From Salminus brasiliensis (taxonomy: Eukaryota > Chordata > Actinopteri > Characiformes > Bryconidae): a DNA stretch of 64,000 bases. The notes beneath the pieces were generated by a model, which ran no database searches, was not told the DNA's origin, and was given only the letters and a program-made list of their open reading frames with translations. A program made the translations under genes and the position numbers. Of the stretch, positions 11,389 through 23,598 are shown in pieces (the first letter of the stretch is position 1; each line of letters begins with the position of its first letter). The stretch is from contig NC_132894.1 of NCBI RefSeq assembly GCF_030463535.1, forward strand, positions 12,109,933-12,173,932. Direction: 5' to 3'.

Positions 11389-11640
11389 ACAGAAGCCAAG
11401 GTCCACAGTAATTATTACTCTATATTAACGTTTTTTAGACAGACCTAATTCTGCCTGCCTGACAGAGTCAGATCACAGAAAACACATTCTGTATACACTG
11501 TATAATAAATGCGCGAGATCCGTCTCTGACCACCTCCAAATGATCACAAAGCGTCTGCTGGTGTTTACACCTGCCTTTCAAGCAGACAAGTAAAATCCGA
11601 ACATGATCCGATCACATCCACAGAAGGAATAGCAGTTTTA
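11389..11640 (+). repeat. Dispersed repeat shared with 43806-44095
   Basis: CAGAAGCCAAGGTCCACAGT, GAAAACACATTCTG, GAGATCCGTCTCTG, TTACACCTGCC and CGAACATGATCCGATCAC occur here and at 43806-44095 in the same order and orientation. This is a pair of diverged 250-290 bp copies. Confidence 0.65.
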
Positions 11641-12429
11641 CACGGGAAAGGATCCTCCCTTGTGCGTAGTAGGCCGTATGTAGTGTGTTCATTAATGGCT
11701 TGCATCAGAAGTCTAGTTTGATTAGAGTTTGAAAGAAGCTAGCTTTCTACAAATGCTGGACCTAGAATGTCCAAGGTCAGCACAACGAAATAAGCATTTG
11801 TGCTTAGTTCTGTGTTTTTTAAAGGCCAGTTTGGCCCTCTGTGATTTCCTCAGCCCATAAGTAAGCTGTGAAGGAAAGAGTATTTCAGCTATTACTGTAT
11901 ATGTGAGGAAGGCCTAAGTAGTCACGGACAAGACAGGGCAGAGAATGGAGCTTAGTGCTCGGGTTTATTTTTAGCTGGTAAAGAAAAGAAAGACCAAGAG
12001 AGAGAGGGAGAGCAAGAGGGAGCGACAGCAAGAGAGAGAAGCCAGGAGCCATTCTTTATTTATTGTGGCACCAGTTGAGTTCTGGACTCCAGGTGCACCT
12101 TATTCACTCCTTTATAGACACCTCACTTCCCAGAGCCCAGAGTGCTTCCATTTGTTCAGCATGAACACTTCAGTTCATCAAGACATTTTTCCCCCATAAA
12201 GTCCATGATCTCAAGATTCTCCTTTCAGTCGGCAATAAATAGTTTCACACTTGGAAGTTGTAAACCTCGTCCTGAGTGGTTTCTGGCAGCTACAGGCCTT
12301 ACGCGACTTTCAAAGCTCGGATTACCCTCTTGACCGGCCGTATGGTTTATCAGAATTTCAAGCTATAATTTATGGATTCAGATGGTAATTCAAGATGTAT
12401 ATGATCTTTTAATATGACAGGGTGGGAAG
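11641..12429. other. Intergenic
   Basis: No exon or clear repeat. A GA-rich tract lies at 11990-12040. The stretch 12050-12360 is of mixed composition and repeat-free. Confidence 0.35.
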
Positions 12430-12850
12430 ACATGGTTTTCTCCGAGCTGGAGACTTTCGCAACCCGGGGCTCAGAAGCGTCATAGAATTACAAGAAGCAC
12501 CTTTAGAAGTGCCTTGGATGTAATGAACTTAATTAGCACTCAGGTAAGGCTGAGGCTAATCAGGGGGTTGGGAGTTTTCAAAGCCAGTCATTTAAGAACA
12601 ATAAGATACTGTACGAGAGAGCAGCACAGGGCTATTAGGTTACTCTGTTAATAAGCACTGTTGTTAATTATGCTAATAAGGACGAGGAGCACTGCAGGAA
12701 TAATGACTGGGTAAATGTTTAGCAGCACCATTTAATAGACGTCCAGCCAAGTGACTGGGAGATTGTGGCCAATTAGCTGAGCATCGCTTCTTCTGTCCAT
12801 TTGGGTAGTTGCACCTGCATTTCCAGGCCCAAATTTAGGCTTTATTGGTT
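12430..12850. promoter_or_regulatory. Candidate conserved non-coding block
   Basis: About 420 bp without repeats, dense in homeodomain-type cores: GAACTTAATTAGCACTCAGG, GAGGCTAATCAGG, GTTGTTAATTATGCTAATAA and GGCCAATTAGCTGAGC. There is no coding frame. One of the best enhancer-like blocks in the window. Confidence 0.4.
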
Positions 12851-12916
12851 CCAGTGTGTTTGCATGAGGAACTTTGCTTTGGTTTCACAGTAGTTCATGG
12901 TTCATTTAGTATCACA

Positions 12917-12936
12917 TATATATATATATATATATA
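12917..12936. repeat. (TA)n microsatellite
   Basis: About 10 TA units. Confidence 0.85.
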
Positions 12937-13193
12937 AATATTCTTTTATTTTATTTGCACAGCACAAATGGTATTGTGGACCTCATATAGGAAAATAAAT
13001 ATAAGGAAATGTATTTTTATACATTGCGTTTCATTCCAAAATAAATTCCACACAGTATGTCAGAATTTATTGCATATATACTACATTTTAAAAGTTGTTT
13101 ATTGTGAAATATATGAGAATATATTAAACACAAAAACACATGGCAAATACAGGTTTTAATGGGTACAGATAAACATTAAAGATACTTTACTGG

Positions 13194-13195
<2 letters not shown>

Positions 13196-13243
<48 letters not shown>
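13196..13243. repeat. (TA)n microsatellite
   Basis: About 24 TA units followed by ATAAATA. The next stretch to about 13860 has no recognised feature. Confidence 0.9.
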
Positions 13244-13246
<3 letters not shown>

Positions 13247-13859
13247 AATAAATAATAAATATAATAAAGCAGATTTTAATGAGTGATTGCATTTGGGTGT
13301 GATAAAGGCCATAGTTTGAAGGAAGTAGCTAAATTTGCAGATGTATTGAAGCGTATGGTCATACGGCTCTACCAGCAGTGGCAGAGATCACATTCTACAG
13401 ACAAACTCTCGTCATTTTTGAGCAGACTCATGCGTGACACTCTGCTCCATATATTCATGTGATGCAGTTCCCTGCAGAGAGTTCTTTCAGAGATTGATTG
13501 TGAATTACCTGCATTGACTTCTTGATTCCTTCCCTTGAAATGAAGCAATTTTCATTCACAAGCCACGAAACACGACAGCAGTCCCTGTCCCTTAGTCTTG
13601 TCTTTCAGCCACAATTCTGAAACACTGCTGGTAGACCTAGATGACTGCTTTGATATACCTGCGAATTCATCTACTTCCTTGGGCTGCAAGGGGCTCTTCC
13701 TCACCTTCCAAAATGATAGATGTGAGAGCAGAGGAATGCAGTTAGCAGTGTTCGGTGCTATCAGTGCTTTACTCAGTGCTGTATGACTGGACGCTCCTGA
13801 GCTTGGCAAGCACAGACCACTGCTGAGTCAAAGGATTCAGCCCACTCTTGTTTTCAACA

Positions 13860-14160
13860 TCCAGTTCTGTTACGTGACCGGTGGGGAAATTATAGAGGAG
13901 CGCTTCTCTGAATTTTATTAGCTAACAGCCTCTCTTCTGTAAAAAAAAAAAGGCCAATCTGGAGATCATCTCATTAAACCCAGGTTTAGGCCCCGACGGA
14001 GGAGGAAGAATAAGTGAGTCGATGCTCACAGTTGCTCTGTTTGCAATGGATGTGTTCATTTGGATTCATTTGCTTGGCCGCATGCTGTGCCTGTTACTCA
14101 GATGTTTGTGCACATTCGGCTACGCGACCGTCACCGGTCCCTGTAATGACTCAGATCAGA
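13860..14160. other. Intergenic, mixed composition
   Basis: Contains AGGCCCCGACGGAGGAGG and GGCTACGCGACCGTCACCGG, a small CpG-bearing island. It may be a regulatory block; no exon seen. Confidence 0.2.
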
Positions 14161-15620
14161 AACATGCCCACGCGGAAAATATATAAATAAACCAATCGAG
14201 GAGGAAAAAGGAAAGAAAAAAGGAAACACAAAGGACATAATGTTTTGGAGTTAGAAGAGCTGGACTAGAAGTACATGTCTTGTAGATCAACATGGGAGTA
14301 CAAAACAGACAAAGAAGCGAGCATAAAAGCAGCCATTAAATGACCACACACTGTACTTCATACAGCACAGTGCAAGTCTTAGACCAGCCACATAAATCTG
14401 ATCTGGACATCAGGAAACGTGTTTCTGCTTGTGAAATAATGCATAATATCGGAATAAAGACTTCTGTTCTGTTCTATTTTCCAGCCGTTGCATAGATTTG
14501 TTTACTTTCTGTACTGTACTGCATTATGCAGATTTAAATAACTAAAGAACTCTTTGAGATATGATGTGCCGAGGAATGCATTTATTGAGTATTTGTACGT
14601 GTTCTTTGATGTAAGCATTAAGCATGTGACTTCTGTTGGAGCGAAAAAGGCCTATTTACAACCCTGTTATTTTCCTCTGCATAAAACACACTGATTTTCC
14701 TTTTACTGAGGGCTCATGAGAAATAAATGATAAGCTCTGCTATTCTTGGCTGGGTTACGCCATCACAATAGATCACAGGAGCCACACAGCTTAGCATAGC
14801 ATAGTTCTCACCACTGTGACAAAAACACTGTAATTATCTTTGGTAATTATATTAGAATTTTACTGGACAGTGTTGCCATTCTCTCTGCGCAGTATGTGGT
14901 TAGCAAGCTGAAGAGACTGTAGCCGGGTTATCTTTTAGCTTAGAAGCCACTCGCTTTCCCTTCGGTTTGGCCAGTGCTTTTACTTCTGCTGTGTGTTGAC
15001 TGAGGTAGTCCAGTTTGTTTTCATGGGAGGTGAATATTGGACAAAAGATGAGGTTAAAGCCGATCAGCTACGATAAGCTTTAAGCCTAGCACATATTCCT
15101 TTTTACTTCATCACATGCTGAGTTTGAGCTCGCTGTTTTGCATATGCGGACACTGGCATAGGAAAGGCCTCGGTCACAAAGTCTGGTTCACGCAGCAACC
15201 CATATTTTCAACAACAATATATTTTCTTAAATTAAGTCTTTCTTTTTACCTCTGCGCCAAATTTGGGGGCCGTAAATATAATGAGTCAAGATGTAACAGA
15301 TTTGGGGTTTTAGAATTGACTCATTTTAGAGGTCTTTTTTGGTGATAGCAGATACAGCAGGGTTTGAGGTTCAGGATGTGTCAGCTGCCTTTATGAACTC
15401 TCATTGTTCAACTGTTCCAAGACAAATACAGTTTTCCATTCTAGGGCATCTTTAAAAGCTACCATTTTTAGCATAGCTGTGTAAATGGTGGACTTGTCGC
15501 CAGGAGATTCCTAATGTTCGATTCCCTTGCTATCACAGCAATCTATGGCTGGGAGTTAAAGAGAGCACAACTGGCTCTGGAAGCCTCTGCCGCACAACCC
15601 CCCTCCTTTTACTTAGCATG
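14161..15620. other. Intergenic, nothing recognised
   Basis: AT-rich DNA. No interspersed repeat, exon or motif that I can support. Confidence 0.4.
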
Positions 15621-15624
15621 ATGC

Positions 15625-15862
15625 TTGGTTGGTGTGGCGCAACAGATAACACCACCACCTACCATTGTGTTACAACAACACCATGTGGGAGACCAGGGTT
15701 CGATTCCCGGTCTGGGTGACTGTGCTGTGCTACACCAATAAGAGTCCTTGGGCAAGACTCCTAACACTACATTGGCCCACCTCTGTAATACGAGTTACCT
15801 TGTAGGTCGCTCTGGATAAGAGCGTCTGCTAAATGCCATAAATGTAAATGTAAATGTAATGC
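15625..15862 (+). mobile_element. tRNA-derived SINE, full length
   Basis: Head GGTTGGTGTGGCGCAACAGA resembles an A box, and GACCAGGGTTCGATTCCCGG carries a near-perfect B box (GGTTCGATTCC), as in tRNA-derived RNA polymerase III promoters. The tail is TCGCTCTGGATAAGAGCGTC then TGCTAAATGCCATAAATGTA, ending in AAATGTA repeats. About 235 bp. A truncated copy is at 5049 and an interrupted reverse copy at 33580-33936. Confidence 0.85.
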
Positions 15863-16870
15863 TTGCAGTTAGCATTCCCCTCCAAGCGTGTTGAGCTGTC
15901 TATGACATAAAAAAGATGCGTTGGAGCTTCATGTGATTCAGCAGAAGCACCTACTATCCTTCACCTTCCTTGAAGGATACCCTTTCACCTGAAAGATGGA
16001 AACCTAGCCAGTGGGTGGGCAAAAACAGCTTTTTTTTATCTTATATCATTGCATAGATTTAAAGATTAGAGAGTGTGTACAGGACCACACTGTATACCAG
16101 AAAAATGGAGAATATTGGCATTTCAGTGTTTTTTAGTATTTGTACTACTATTCATGTATTTTCTGTCCAAATAAACACTTATTACCCAGATACACATCTT
16201 TAAATATTATGTTGTCTTGTGATCTACGTTTTTTTTATTACCATTACTGTGGACAACCTCTACAGGACAAAGACAAAGCAAAGAGGAGGAGAGAAAAAAA
16301 GAACAGCTTCAATGGTAATGACATCACCGGTATGGCGGTGTGGGCGTTGGGTTGGCTCGATTGCTCCCAGACACAGAGCTGACCACAGACGGCCTGATTG
16401 GAAACAGCATGCTGCTGGTATGCAGAGAAAGGAGCAAATCACCGCTGTTTAACCAAACTAAGAGAGGATACCCATTCACTTATATAGGTCAGTAGAGGAG
16501 AGACATTATAGAGGAACAGCGGGTGCGTTTAGCCGGGTTCCCTTGGGTCTTCTGAATGAAGACAGTGACCTCATGCCTTTCCATGCAGAGCACAGATATA
16601 ATAATTATTCAGTACAATGAGGGGCTGGTGGGGTGTGTTGCAGGGAAAGGTCACCAAGGAACATGTGTTCTCGATGCCCAAACAAGTGTCTACCTTCTCA
16701 AAGCCTCAAAGAGTCTGTGATTCTGCGGCTCAACTTTTGTGAGCTATGTGGTTCTCAGAAGCGTAATGCAGTGATACTGTTTAGGGAATGCTGTGTCATT
16801 TCTAGGATTAACTTTTAAAAGTGATTGATACCTCAATTCACCTATTTTAACACTAAAATATAATGGTTGG
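15863..16870. other. Intergenic
   Basis: No exon supported. The stretch 16290-16600 has mixed composition and small open frames in three phases, with no recognisable product. Confidence 0.35.
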
Positions 16871-16874
16871 ACCT

Positions 16875-17000
16875 TCTCAAAAAATAAAGGTGCCAAAGAG
16901 GTTCTCAGCACAATGTCATGGAATCCCTTTTGGTTCCCTTAAAAACTTTTCACTTGATGGTTCCTTGAAGAACTATTTCTTCAAATCAGATGTGTAAGTG
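16875..17000. repeat. GGTTCTT/AAGAACC-type repeat
   Basis: AAAAAATAAAGGTGCCAAAG, CTTTTGGTTCCCTTAAAAAC and GATGGTTCCTTGAAGAAC match the 41925-42500 array units. A further diverged piece lies at 17625-17710. Confidence 0.55.
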
Positions 17001-17710
17001 TCAATGGAAATCTACATGTTCCTTAGCATGGTTGACTAATGAGAGTTTGGTACATGGAAGAGACATATCTTGAACCTCAAACACTGCTGTCTTCATTCAA
17101 AGGAAAATCCTGCATTACCAAAACAGGCCAATTCTAAAACCCCAAGGTTGTTATGTAACAGTCTTAGCTCATTTTATTTACGTCCCCCAAATTTATATAC
17201 ACCCATCCCACTAGTGAAAGCCCTTTCCAGTACTAAAGCTGTGACATGATACAATGCATCGACCACCTAACTAGAGTATGGTGTTGTTGATGCTTGATGT
17301 TTTCTGAGAAAAGCATCACATCACTGCCAGACCCTATGCAAACCAGTGCTCACGACTGCAGCTTTTCCTGGGCTAGTGTCCACAGAAGGGTACCACTGTT
17401 GGCATCCATCTCTTCTCTCTAACATTAACACACTTAAAAACCAATTGGATTGCCTCAGGCTAGAGCTTACCACACATGAAAAAAGGAGCTCAAAAGCAAC
17501 AAGAAAGCGAGCAGGTAGCCATGCTAGACTAAAAGCTAACACCAGCTGACCAGCTACAATCTCTTCAGCTAGATATACTCACAGGCTAATCAAAAAAATT
17601 CCATATAATGTTGAAACTCCTAACTTGGTACAGAACCTTTACTTTATGTGAATGTTCTTTAAACTGTAAGGTTATTTAGCTTTGCAGAACCGTTTATTGA
17701 ACCATTTCCA

Positions 17711-18544
17711 TCACATTGGGCACCAATATGTCAACACCAGGCCAACCATTTAGGAACCTCTGTGAATATGGGTGTGAAATAAGATTATACTTTATGACCT
17801 GTCAGCATTGTGATCCAGGCATAAACAATGTATCTAAATAAATAAATAAATAAAAACATTGTGAAACTTGTGTCTGTTGTTTGTTGTATTTTGGGATCTT
17901 CCTGCCCACTCATCTGTCTATCTTTGTGTGTTTGTGTATAATTGTAATTCTGCAGTTGTCAGGGTGATAGTTGTCTTCTCTATGTCTCAAACTAAAGGCC
18001 TCCTGTTCTTTTGCTGGTTTTCACTTTAACAGCAGGGAGTTCTGCTTTCTCTCCATGCGCTCATAACAGGAGTCTCTTCGCACTGCTGTCAGCACCATGA
18101 TCCGCCTCTTAAACACATACCACCCTGGGCTTTTTGGGCTGGAACACTTTGGAAAAAAAGAAAAAAAAAACCCAGATGGGTGGATTCGGACTCATCCGAG
18201 CATCTGCAAGTTTTACAAGGTTCTCGTGCAGATCTAAAAAATCTGAAAAAGTTTGGAATTTAAAGCACTCACACTTTCCCTAAAAAAAAATCAAGAAGAG
18301 GCACAAATGGTTCTTATAGCAATGCCATAGAAAAAAGGAAAAAAGGTAAGTTCTGTTGTCAAAGTAATAGGAACTCAATGTTCAAAATTGGCATCAGAGA
18401 AAAGTAAGAGGAAAAGGTCTGCAGATACTCCTATTTCCTGCTCGGACTTGTGCAACCTTCACAAATAGCAAAACAACTAAACCTAGATGGCCTCAACGCA
18501 AGGGTTCTGTATGCCATTACAAAAAAATGCCTGAATTAAACTAT
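17711..18544. other. Intergenic
   Basis: A short AAAT tract lies at 17835-17853 and A-rich runs at 18156-18172. No exon or known repeat seen. Confidence 0.35.
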
Positions 18545-19055
18545 TTTGGCTTTCCTAAAGGACCATGTTTGAAAAAGATTTGTGAGTATGAAGAATTTTT
18601 TTAAAGTTTAAAGAACCAAATCATTAAAAAATGAAAAAGACTCAAACGGGTTCCTTGCACAACACCATAGAGCCACTTTTGGTTCCCTAAAGAGCCTTTT
18701 ACTACATTTTCTATCAATGACATCAGTCAGATAGCTGAAATGTGAAAGAAAACCTCCACATAATTTAAAAGTCTTTGGAAAACCCTTCATTTGCAACATT
18801 TACATTCAGTGAAGGTTCTTTAAACCTGTCAAAGGTTCTTCACACTCATGCATTTCTTTTCCAAATTCTTTTTCTTTTCTTTTAAGCCAGTAAAAGTGAG
18901 AATCAAACCCTTTGTGGTACCTTTTGAGGTCTTCGTCTTCACCTGTCTCCTTCATCAAAACAGGGTTATTTGAAGAACCTACCGTTGAAAGGTTCTTTGG
19001 GGAACTAAAAGTGGTTCTTCTACAGCATTGCTCCAAAGTCCTCTCTTTTGACAAA
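18545..19055. repeat. Paired GGTTCTT/AAGAACC repeats in opposite orientation
   Basis: The left arm has ACTTTTGGTTCCCTAAAGAG. The right arm has GGTTCTTTGGGGAACTAAAA then GTGGTTCTTCTACAGCATTG, which is the reverse orientation. The pair could fold as a long imperfect hairpin of about 500 bp. Confidence 0.5.
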
Positions 19056-19159
19056 CTTGTAATAGGAGTGCATCTTACTATGTGAACATTGTTTTCTGGC
19101 ATACAGTAAACACTTCACCACTGCCTGTAGTGGCTTAGCTGGATTCTTCCAAGAATCAA

Positions 19160-20420
19160 GGCCATTCATCAAAGCTTTCCAGGGACAGGCTCTCCACGGT
19201 GGCCTACGTGAGAACGGCGGCTGCTGACAGTGATGCTGCTACCTGGAGGAATACTGATGGAAGGAATGCAGCGAAAGTGAGCCACCGGAGCTGTCTGACA
19301 GGCTACTGTCACCAGCGCCCCCCTCAGGGCGATGATCGCAGCCTGCGGATCTGCATCGTGAGAAACATTACTGCCCCCCCTCCTTCCTTTCACCTCCAAC
19401 CGGGTCGAACAAGGAAGCACTCGAAGCAGGATGAAGTGCTTTTCATCCTCGTCTTCCTCTTTCTCTGAGGCATGAGCCAAAGGCAGAAGCATGGCACCGG
19501 AGCGAGGGCTGAAGGACGGACCAGATGTCAATCACCATTGATTTTCAAGGGAATTAAAAAAGGAATAAAAATACACTCTTGTTCACTTGAGGATCCATCA
19601 AGCATTAATTGGCTGTACTTTGCGTTTCGAGGGAGGGAAAAACTGCAGCCTGCAATAAAAGTATCCGAAAAAAGCCTTTCAGGGTTGAAGTGGGAGGCGA
19701 TAAAAATTCCGGTAGCGTGCAAAGCAGGTTGGATGAGGAGGGAAAAATGCACCTTTCCCTCCTGCCCACTGCGGAACTCACAAGTGCAACCAATTAGGGT
19801 AATTGAAAACAGAAGATGTGTCCAATTAATAGTGTCTTCAGAGAAGGCGGCAGCGGCGCATTGTGGTTAGAGGCTGGGGTGAGAGGAACATTGGCAATTA
19901 CTTACGTCTCACATGCCAGAGCAATTACCCGTCCGCAGGAGGGGGTTCTTGTAAATAAACAATGGGACAGGCAAAAAGCTGGCAGGTGTGGTGGGGTGGT
20001 GTGGGGTGGGTAGTGCAGGAGGAGGGTATTAGGTGGAGAATTTGCCCACCAGGGGGAAAAAAAGCCCTCGTGATGGGAGGCACTGGACCATACCTTTGCA
20101 TAATACCCCTTTTAGGCAAAAGCACCAAGTTGTCAAAGGCATCTGGGCTGCGGACATTCCAGCCGATGGACCTGTCAGAAAGGTCTCGTGGCGAGCTTTA
20201 TCCGAGCGTCGTCCTGCCTCGCATGTCAAATCACGCATGGGCACTCATCGTCCGCTTGTTGCTTGTAAGTCAAACACTTCTTCAGGCCCTTTTTTCATCT
20301 CCCAACATCCTTCCACGTCTCCCAACAGCAGCGCACAGCAATTTGTATTGATCACTTTGACAGCCATTGTGCGGCTTCTTATTCGACGGGGTGGCTACGA
20401 GTGAGCGGCACTTATTGCTA
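19160..20420. promoter_or_regulatory. Large candidate conserved non-coding block
   Basis: The longest repeat-free, GC-elevated stretch of the left 54 kb. Cores include CAAGCATTAATTGGCTG, CAACCAATTAGGGTAATTGA, GTCCAATTAATAGTG and GCAATTACTTACGTCTC. Open frames of 60-132 codons overlap on both strands in several phases, none with recognisable domains, as expected for stop-poor GC-richer DNA. Confidence 0.4.
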
Positions 20421-21129
20421 TCAAAATATGGCAGGAAGATGTCTCATAAGTAGTTAGCACGGCTGGAGAAAAGCAATGGGGGTATTTTTTTGACACGCAC
20501 TCGCGTGCTGGTGTTTCAGGGAGGGTAGCAGTCGCAGCAGTTGAAGAATTAGCATTTAAAGTACTTGCTCACCAGGCATTAGCTAACCTTGTGTGCTCAG
20601 TCAATATGCCCCCCGCTGCACTTTAAAAACTCCCTGTTTCTCCTCCAACAGTTGCTACCAAATGCCGCAAAAGTTCACTCAAAGAGCTTTCTTGTATGTT
20701 TTCATCACGGAAGCCAAACTTGTCTGGGCGATACAGGTATTAGCAATGCTTCAGTTAGCGAAGACTTCTGTTCTACTGTTTCACAGGAGTATGCAGTCAC
20801 ATTTCAAAAGAAGCAGGCCTTCAAAAGCAAAGGGGGCTTTCTTTGCACCATTTGAGCAGAAATTAGGAAGTAAATAATACTACAAGGTGTAAGAGTGCTA
20901 CTACAGGTGTAAGCCCTTTGCAGTCTTGTATTTCTAGAAAACAGGTAACTGCTCAGGCATTACCCAAAACTGACAGACAGATGTTAGAAGAGTGGTCAAT
21001 CACATGCCTTGCCAGGATTAGAGCTTCCCAGGAATTTCCATTTCTCAGCTTCCACATTCATGTGCTCTGCTCGGGTGCACTCAGCCAATTATTGGACGTT
21101 GGTATGACTTATCATTGCCTTGAGAACCT
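20421..21129. other. Intergenic
   Basis: No exon supported. The part from about 20960 may be worn LINE sequence leading into the fragment at 21130, but I cannot align it reliably. Confidence 0.3.
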
Positions 21130-21545
21130 TGGAGAAGAGGACAGGTGTCCACATTGCGAACAACTTTACCTGGTCCCTCTCCACAGTCAAAAAAGCCCAG
21201 TAACATCTCTACCTCCTGCAGAGAGTGAGTAAACTCAGCTCCCCCCTTCCATCTTCACCTTATGTTTTACAGAGGAACTGTCCTGAGCAGAGAACATCCT
21301 GAGCAACTGCATCACTGTCTGGTATGGAAACTGCAATATCTCTGCCTTGCATACCCTACAGCATATAGTCAGGACAGCTGAGAAGGTCATTAGTTCTCTT
21401 GCTCCATTCCATCATGAACATTTACACTAGATACATTGTAGAAGACCCCACCCATTCCTCACACAGAGTCTTTCTACAGCTGCCATCTGGCAAAAGATAC
21501 TGTGCTACAGCTTCTTCCCCCAGGCCATTAGACTTTCCAACACTA
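21130..21545 (+). pseudogene. Decayed LINE reverse-transcriptase C-terminal fragment (L2/Rex type)
   Basis: Translations in shifting frames recover the conserved region after the RT catalytic core: a TVKKAQ segment, then FYRGT, then ITVWYGNC, then IVRTAEKVI, then DPTHSSHRVF and LPSGKRY, ending near the PQAIRL-like motif. At least two in-frame stops and several frameshifts break it. This C-terminal pattern is typical of fish L2-like elements. No intact catalytic YxDD region is present. Confidence 0.7.
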
Positions 21546-21654
21546 AGAGGCTGAACTGACCCCCATCACTCACTCAGAACTCAGCTGGCACATCCCAACT
21601 CTATTAGCCTTCTTGATCACTTTCTCAGGAAACGTCTGCTGCAGTCCGGCATTA

Positions 21655-22215
21655 GTCAGAGTAACCTGAGCAACCATCTGCAATACCTTAGCAACTACCA
21701 GGAAGCCACTTAGCAACATCCTCGCAGCCACTAAGCAAGACCATAGCAACCGCCTGAAATACCGTAGTAATCACCTTGCAACACTGTAGCACCCATTAAG
21801 CAATCATTTAGCAACACCATAGAAACCACCTGACATACCATTCCAACTGCCTGGCAACATACTAGCAGCCACTAAGCAACCCCATAGCAACCACCTGAAA
21901 TAACATAGTAATCACCTTGAAACACTGCAGCACCCATAAAGCAACCTCTAAGCAACACCATAGCAACCACCTGAAATAACATAGTAATCACCTTAAAACA
22001 CTGTAGCACCCATAAAGCAATCACTCAGTAATCACATAGAAACACATTAGCATCCACCGTGTGACACTTTAGCACTCATTTAACAACCACTACCAACACT
22101 GTTGCAATCACTGGGGATGCCATAGCAACCACCTAGCAACATCATAGCAACCACCTAGCAATCTGTTTCACCCTATTGACCGCATGGCAGCAGCCTAGTA
22201 ACTGCCTGGAAGTGA
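21655..22215 (+). repeat. Degenerate TAGCAACCACC minisatellite
   Basis: Dozens of imperfect units built on AGCAACCACCTGAAATACC, AGTAATCACCTTG and AACACTGTAGCACCCAT. A higher-order unit of about 75-80 bp recurs near 21760, 21900 and 21965. It immediately follows the LINE remnant. Confidence 0.75.
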
Positions 22216-22779
22216 GTACTGCTTAAGCTGTGAAACCATTCTGCATTTCTTCAGGAATTTCGAGTTGTGTCTACCATCCTTCACGTCCATAATGATTAAA
22301 TTTACTATTTCTTTGCTCTGGGCTTGCACATTTGCTCTTCATGCAGTTGTGTTATATCTTGCACCATGATCCTGGAGGACCATTATTTCCATGTGTGCTT
22401 TTATGTGGTTGACAATGAAGCCTCTTGAACTTGAATATGAAAAAAATGTACCTAAAAGCTGACAAAGGAGAGATTAGCTCACAGCGAGTCAGAAAAATGG
22501 CAAATTTTCTTGTCTGGCAGTTTTCCTGAGTGGACATCAGCACTCGACATACAGACACACAGGCCCATTTTTCCTGCCCTGTGGGAGGTTCACCTAGCAG
22601 AGCAGAGCACAGGTCAGTGCTGGTAGAAAGAAACTCAAACCTCCGAGCTTCAGAAGACCTGAATCTCAGAGGCACAGGCTGCTACATCATTCGGCGGCTA
22701 GCCTCGCTAACCCTAAACATGCAGCAACTGCATTCCCAGATTTGTTTATGCGTCCCCTAATCACTCTGGTCTCCACAAA

Positions 22780-23120
22780 GTAAATAAACAGAAACAGATA
22801 CCAATCCATGTTTTTCCCATCATCACCCTGAAATGCGTGCTTGTGGTTTTCCCCTATATGTATACATATTTCTCCAACGAGCTGCATTTAAAGCATCACA
22901 ACGAGAATGCATAATTGATGTGATGGGCCCTGAAGCCCATTTCTCGTCATCACGCAGCTGTATGAAATAAGGACCACCGCTTTGGCCGCGTCCAGAACCA
23001 AAGCCCTGTGGCATTCCCATCATCAGCTCTCCTCAGCACATCCACCACATTAGAGTAAAAAAAAGTAATGAGTTTGTTTTCTTCCAGCGGTGGTTTCTGG
23101 GATGAGCCAGCATTTGTATA
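22780..23120. promoter_or_regulatory. Candidate conserved non-coding block with short hairpin
   Basis: Repeat-free. GAGAATGCATAATTGATGTG is followed by ATGGGC...GCCCAT, which can pair (22922-22940), and then by TCTCGTCATCACGCAGC. No coding frame with a recognisable product. Confidence 0.3.
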
Positions 23121-23444
23121 ATTAATTCACCACCCGAAAGCAGTTTAACTTTCTGACCTTTTTGGGAATACCTCGACACATGAAACACACTGGGCTACAC
23201 TGAGAAGATTTTTAGAAGGTTTACAGCTGCAGTATTTTATACAAGACCTGAGTAACAGCTGATCAAATCTACATGTTAATTAACTCATGCATATGACTGT
23301 CAAACGCTTGTTTTAGTGTCAAAAGGACCACAAATCTTAAGATTACAGCCAGAGATTCTAAGAAAAAAGCAGTTGTACTGTTTGGTACAGAACAGCAACA
23401 CATAAACAAAGGACAAAAAAAGAATAGTGGTTAAACAGTAATAG

Positions 23445-23598
23445 TGTGCGGTAAACCAGCATGGTCTTACAGGTCATGCTGGTCCACCAGCATGGTCAAG
23501 CTTGGTCAAACTGGTTGTCTAGCTTGGCCAGGTTGATCATGCTTGTAGACCAGCTAAACCATCCGACTCAACAAAAGCACACCTAAGCAACACCCTGT
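23445..23598. repeat. ACCAGCATGGTC-rich palindromic element, left part
   Basis: Repeated ACCAGCATGGTC, CATGCTGGTCCACCAGCATG, AAGCTTGGTCAAACTGG and CCAGGTTGATCATGC. The same phrases resume at 24030-24215 after the LTR, so the LTR may have inserted into it. Confidence 0.6.

Noticed and set aside
15625..15700. Possible tRNA gene
   Set aside because: A and B boxes are present but the sequence cannot form a full cloverleaf and continues into a SINE body; it is a SINE promoter.
19169..19870. Open frames of 89-132 codons on both strands
   Set aside because: Overlapping frames in several phases in GC-richer DNA, with no domains, no splice pair and no codon bias.
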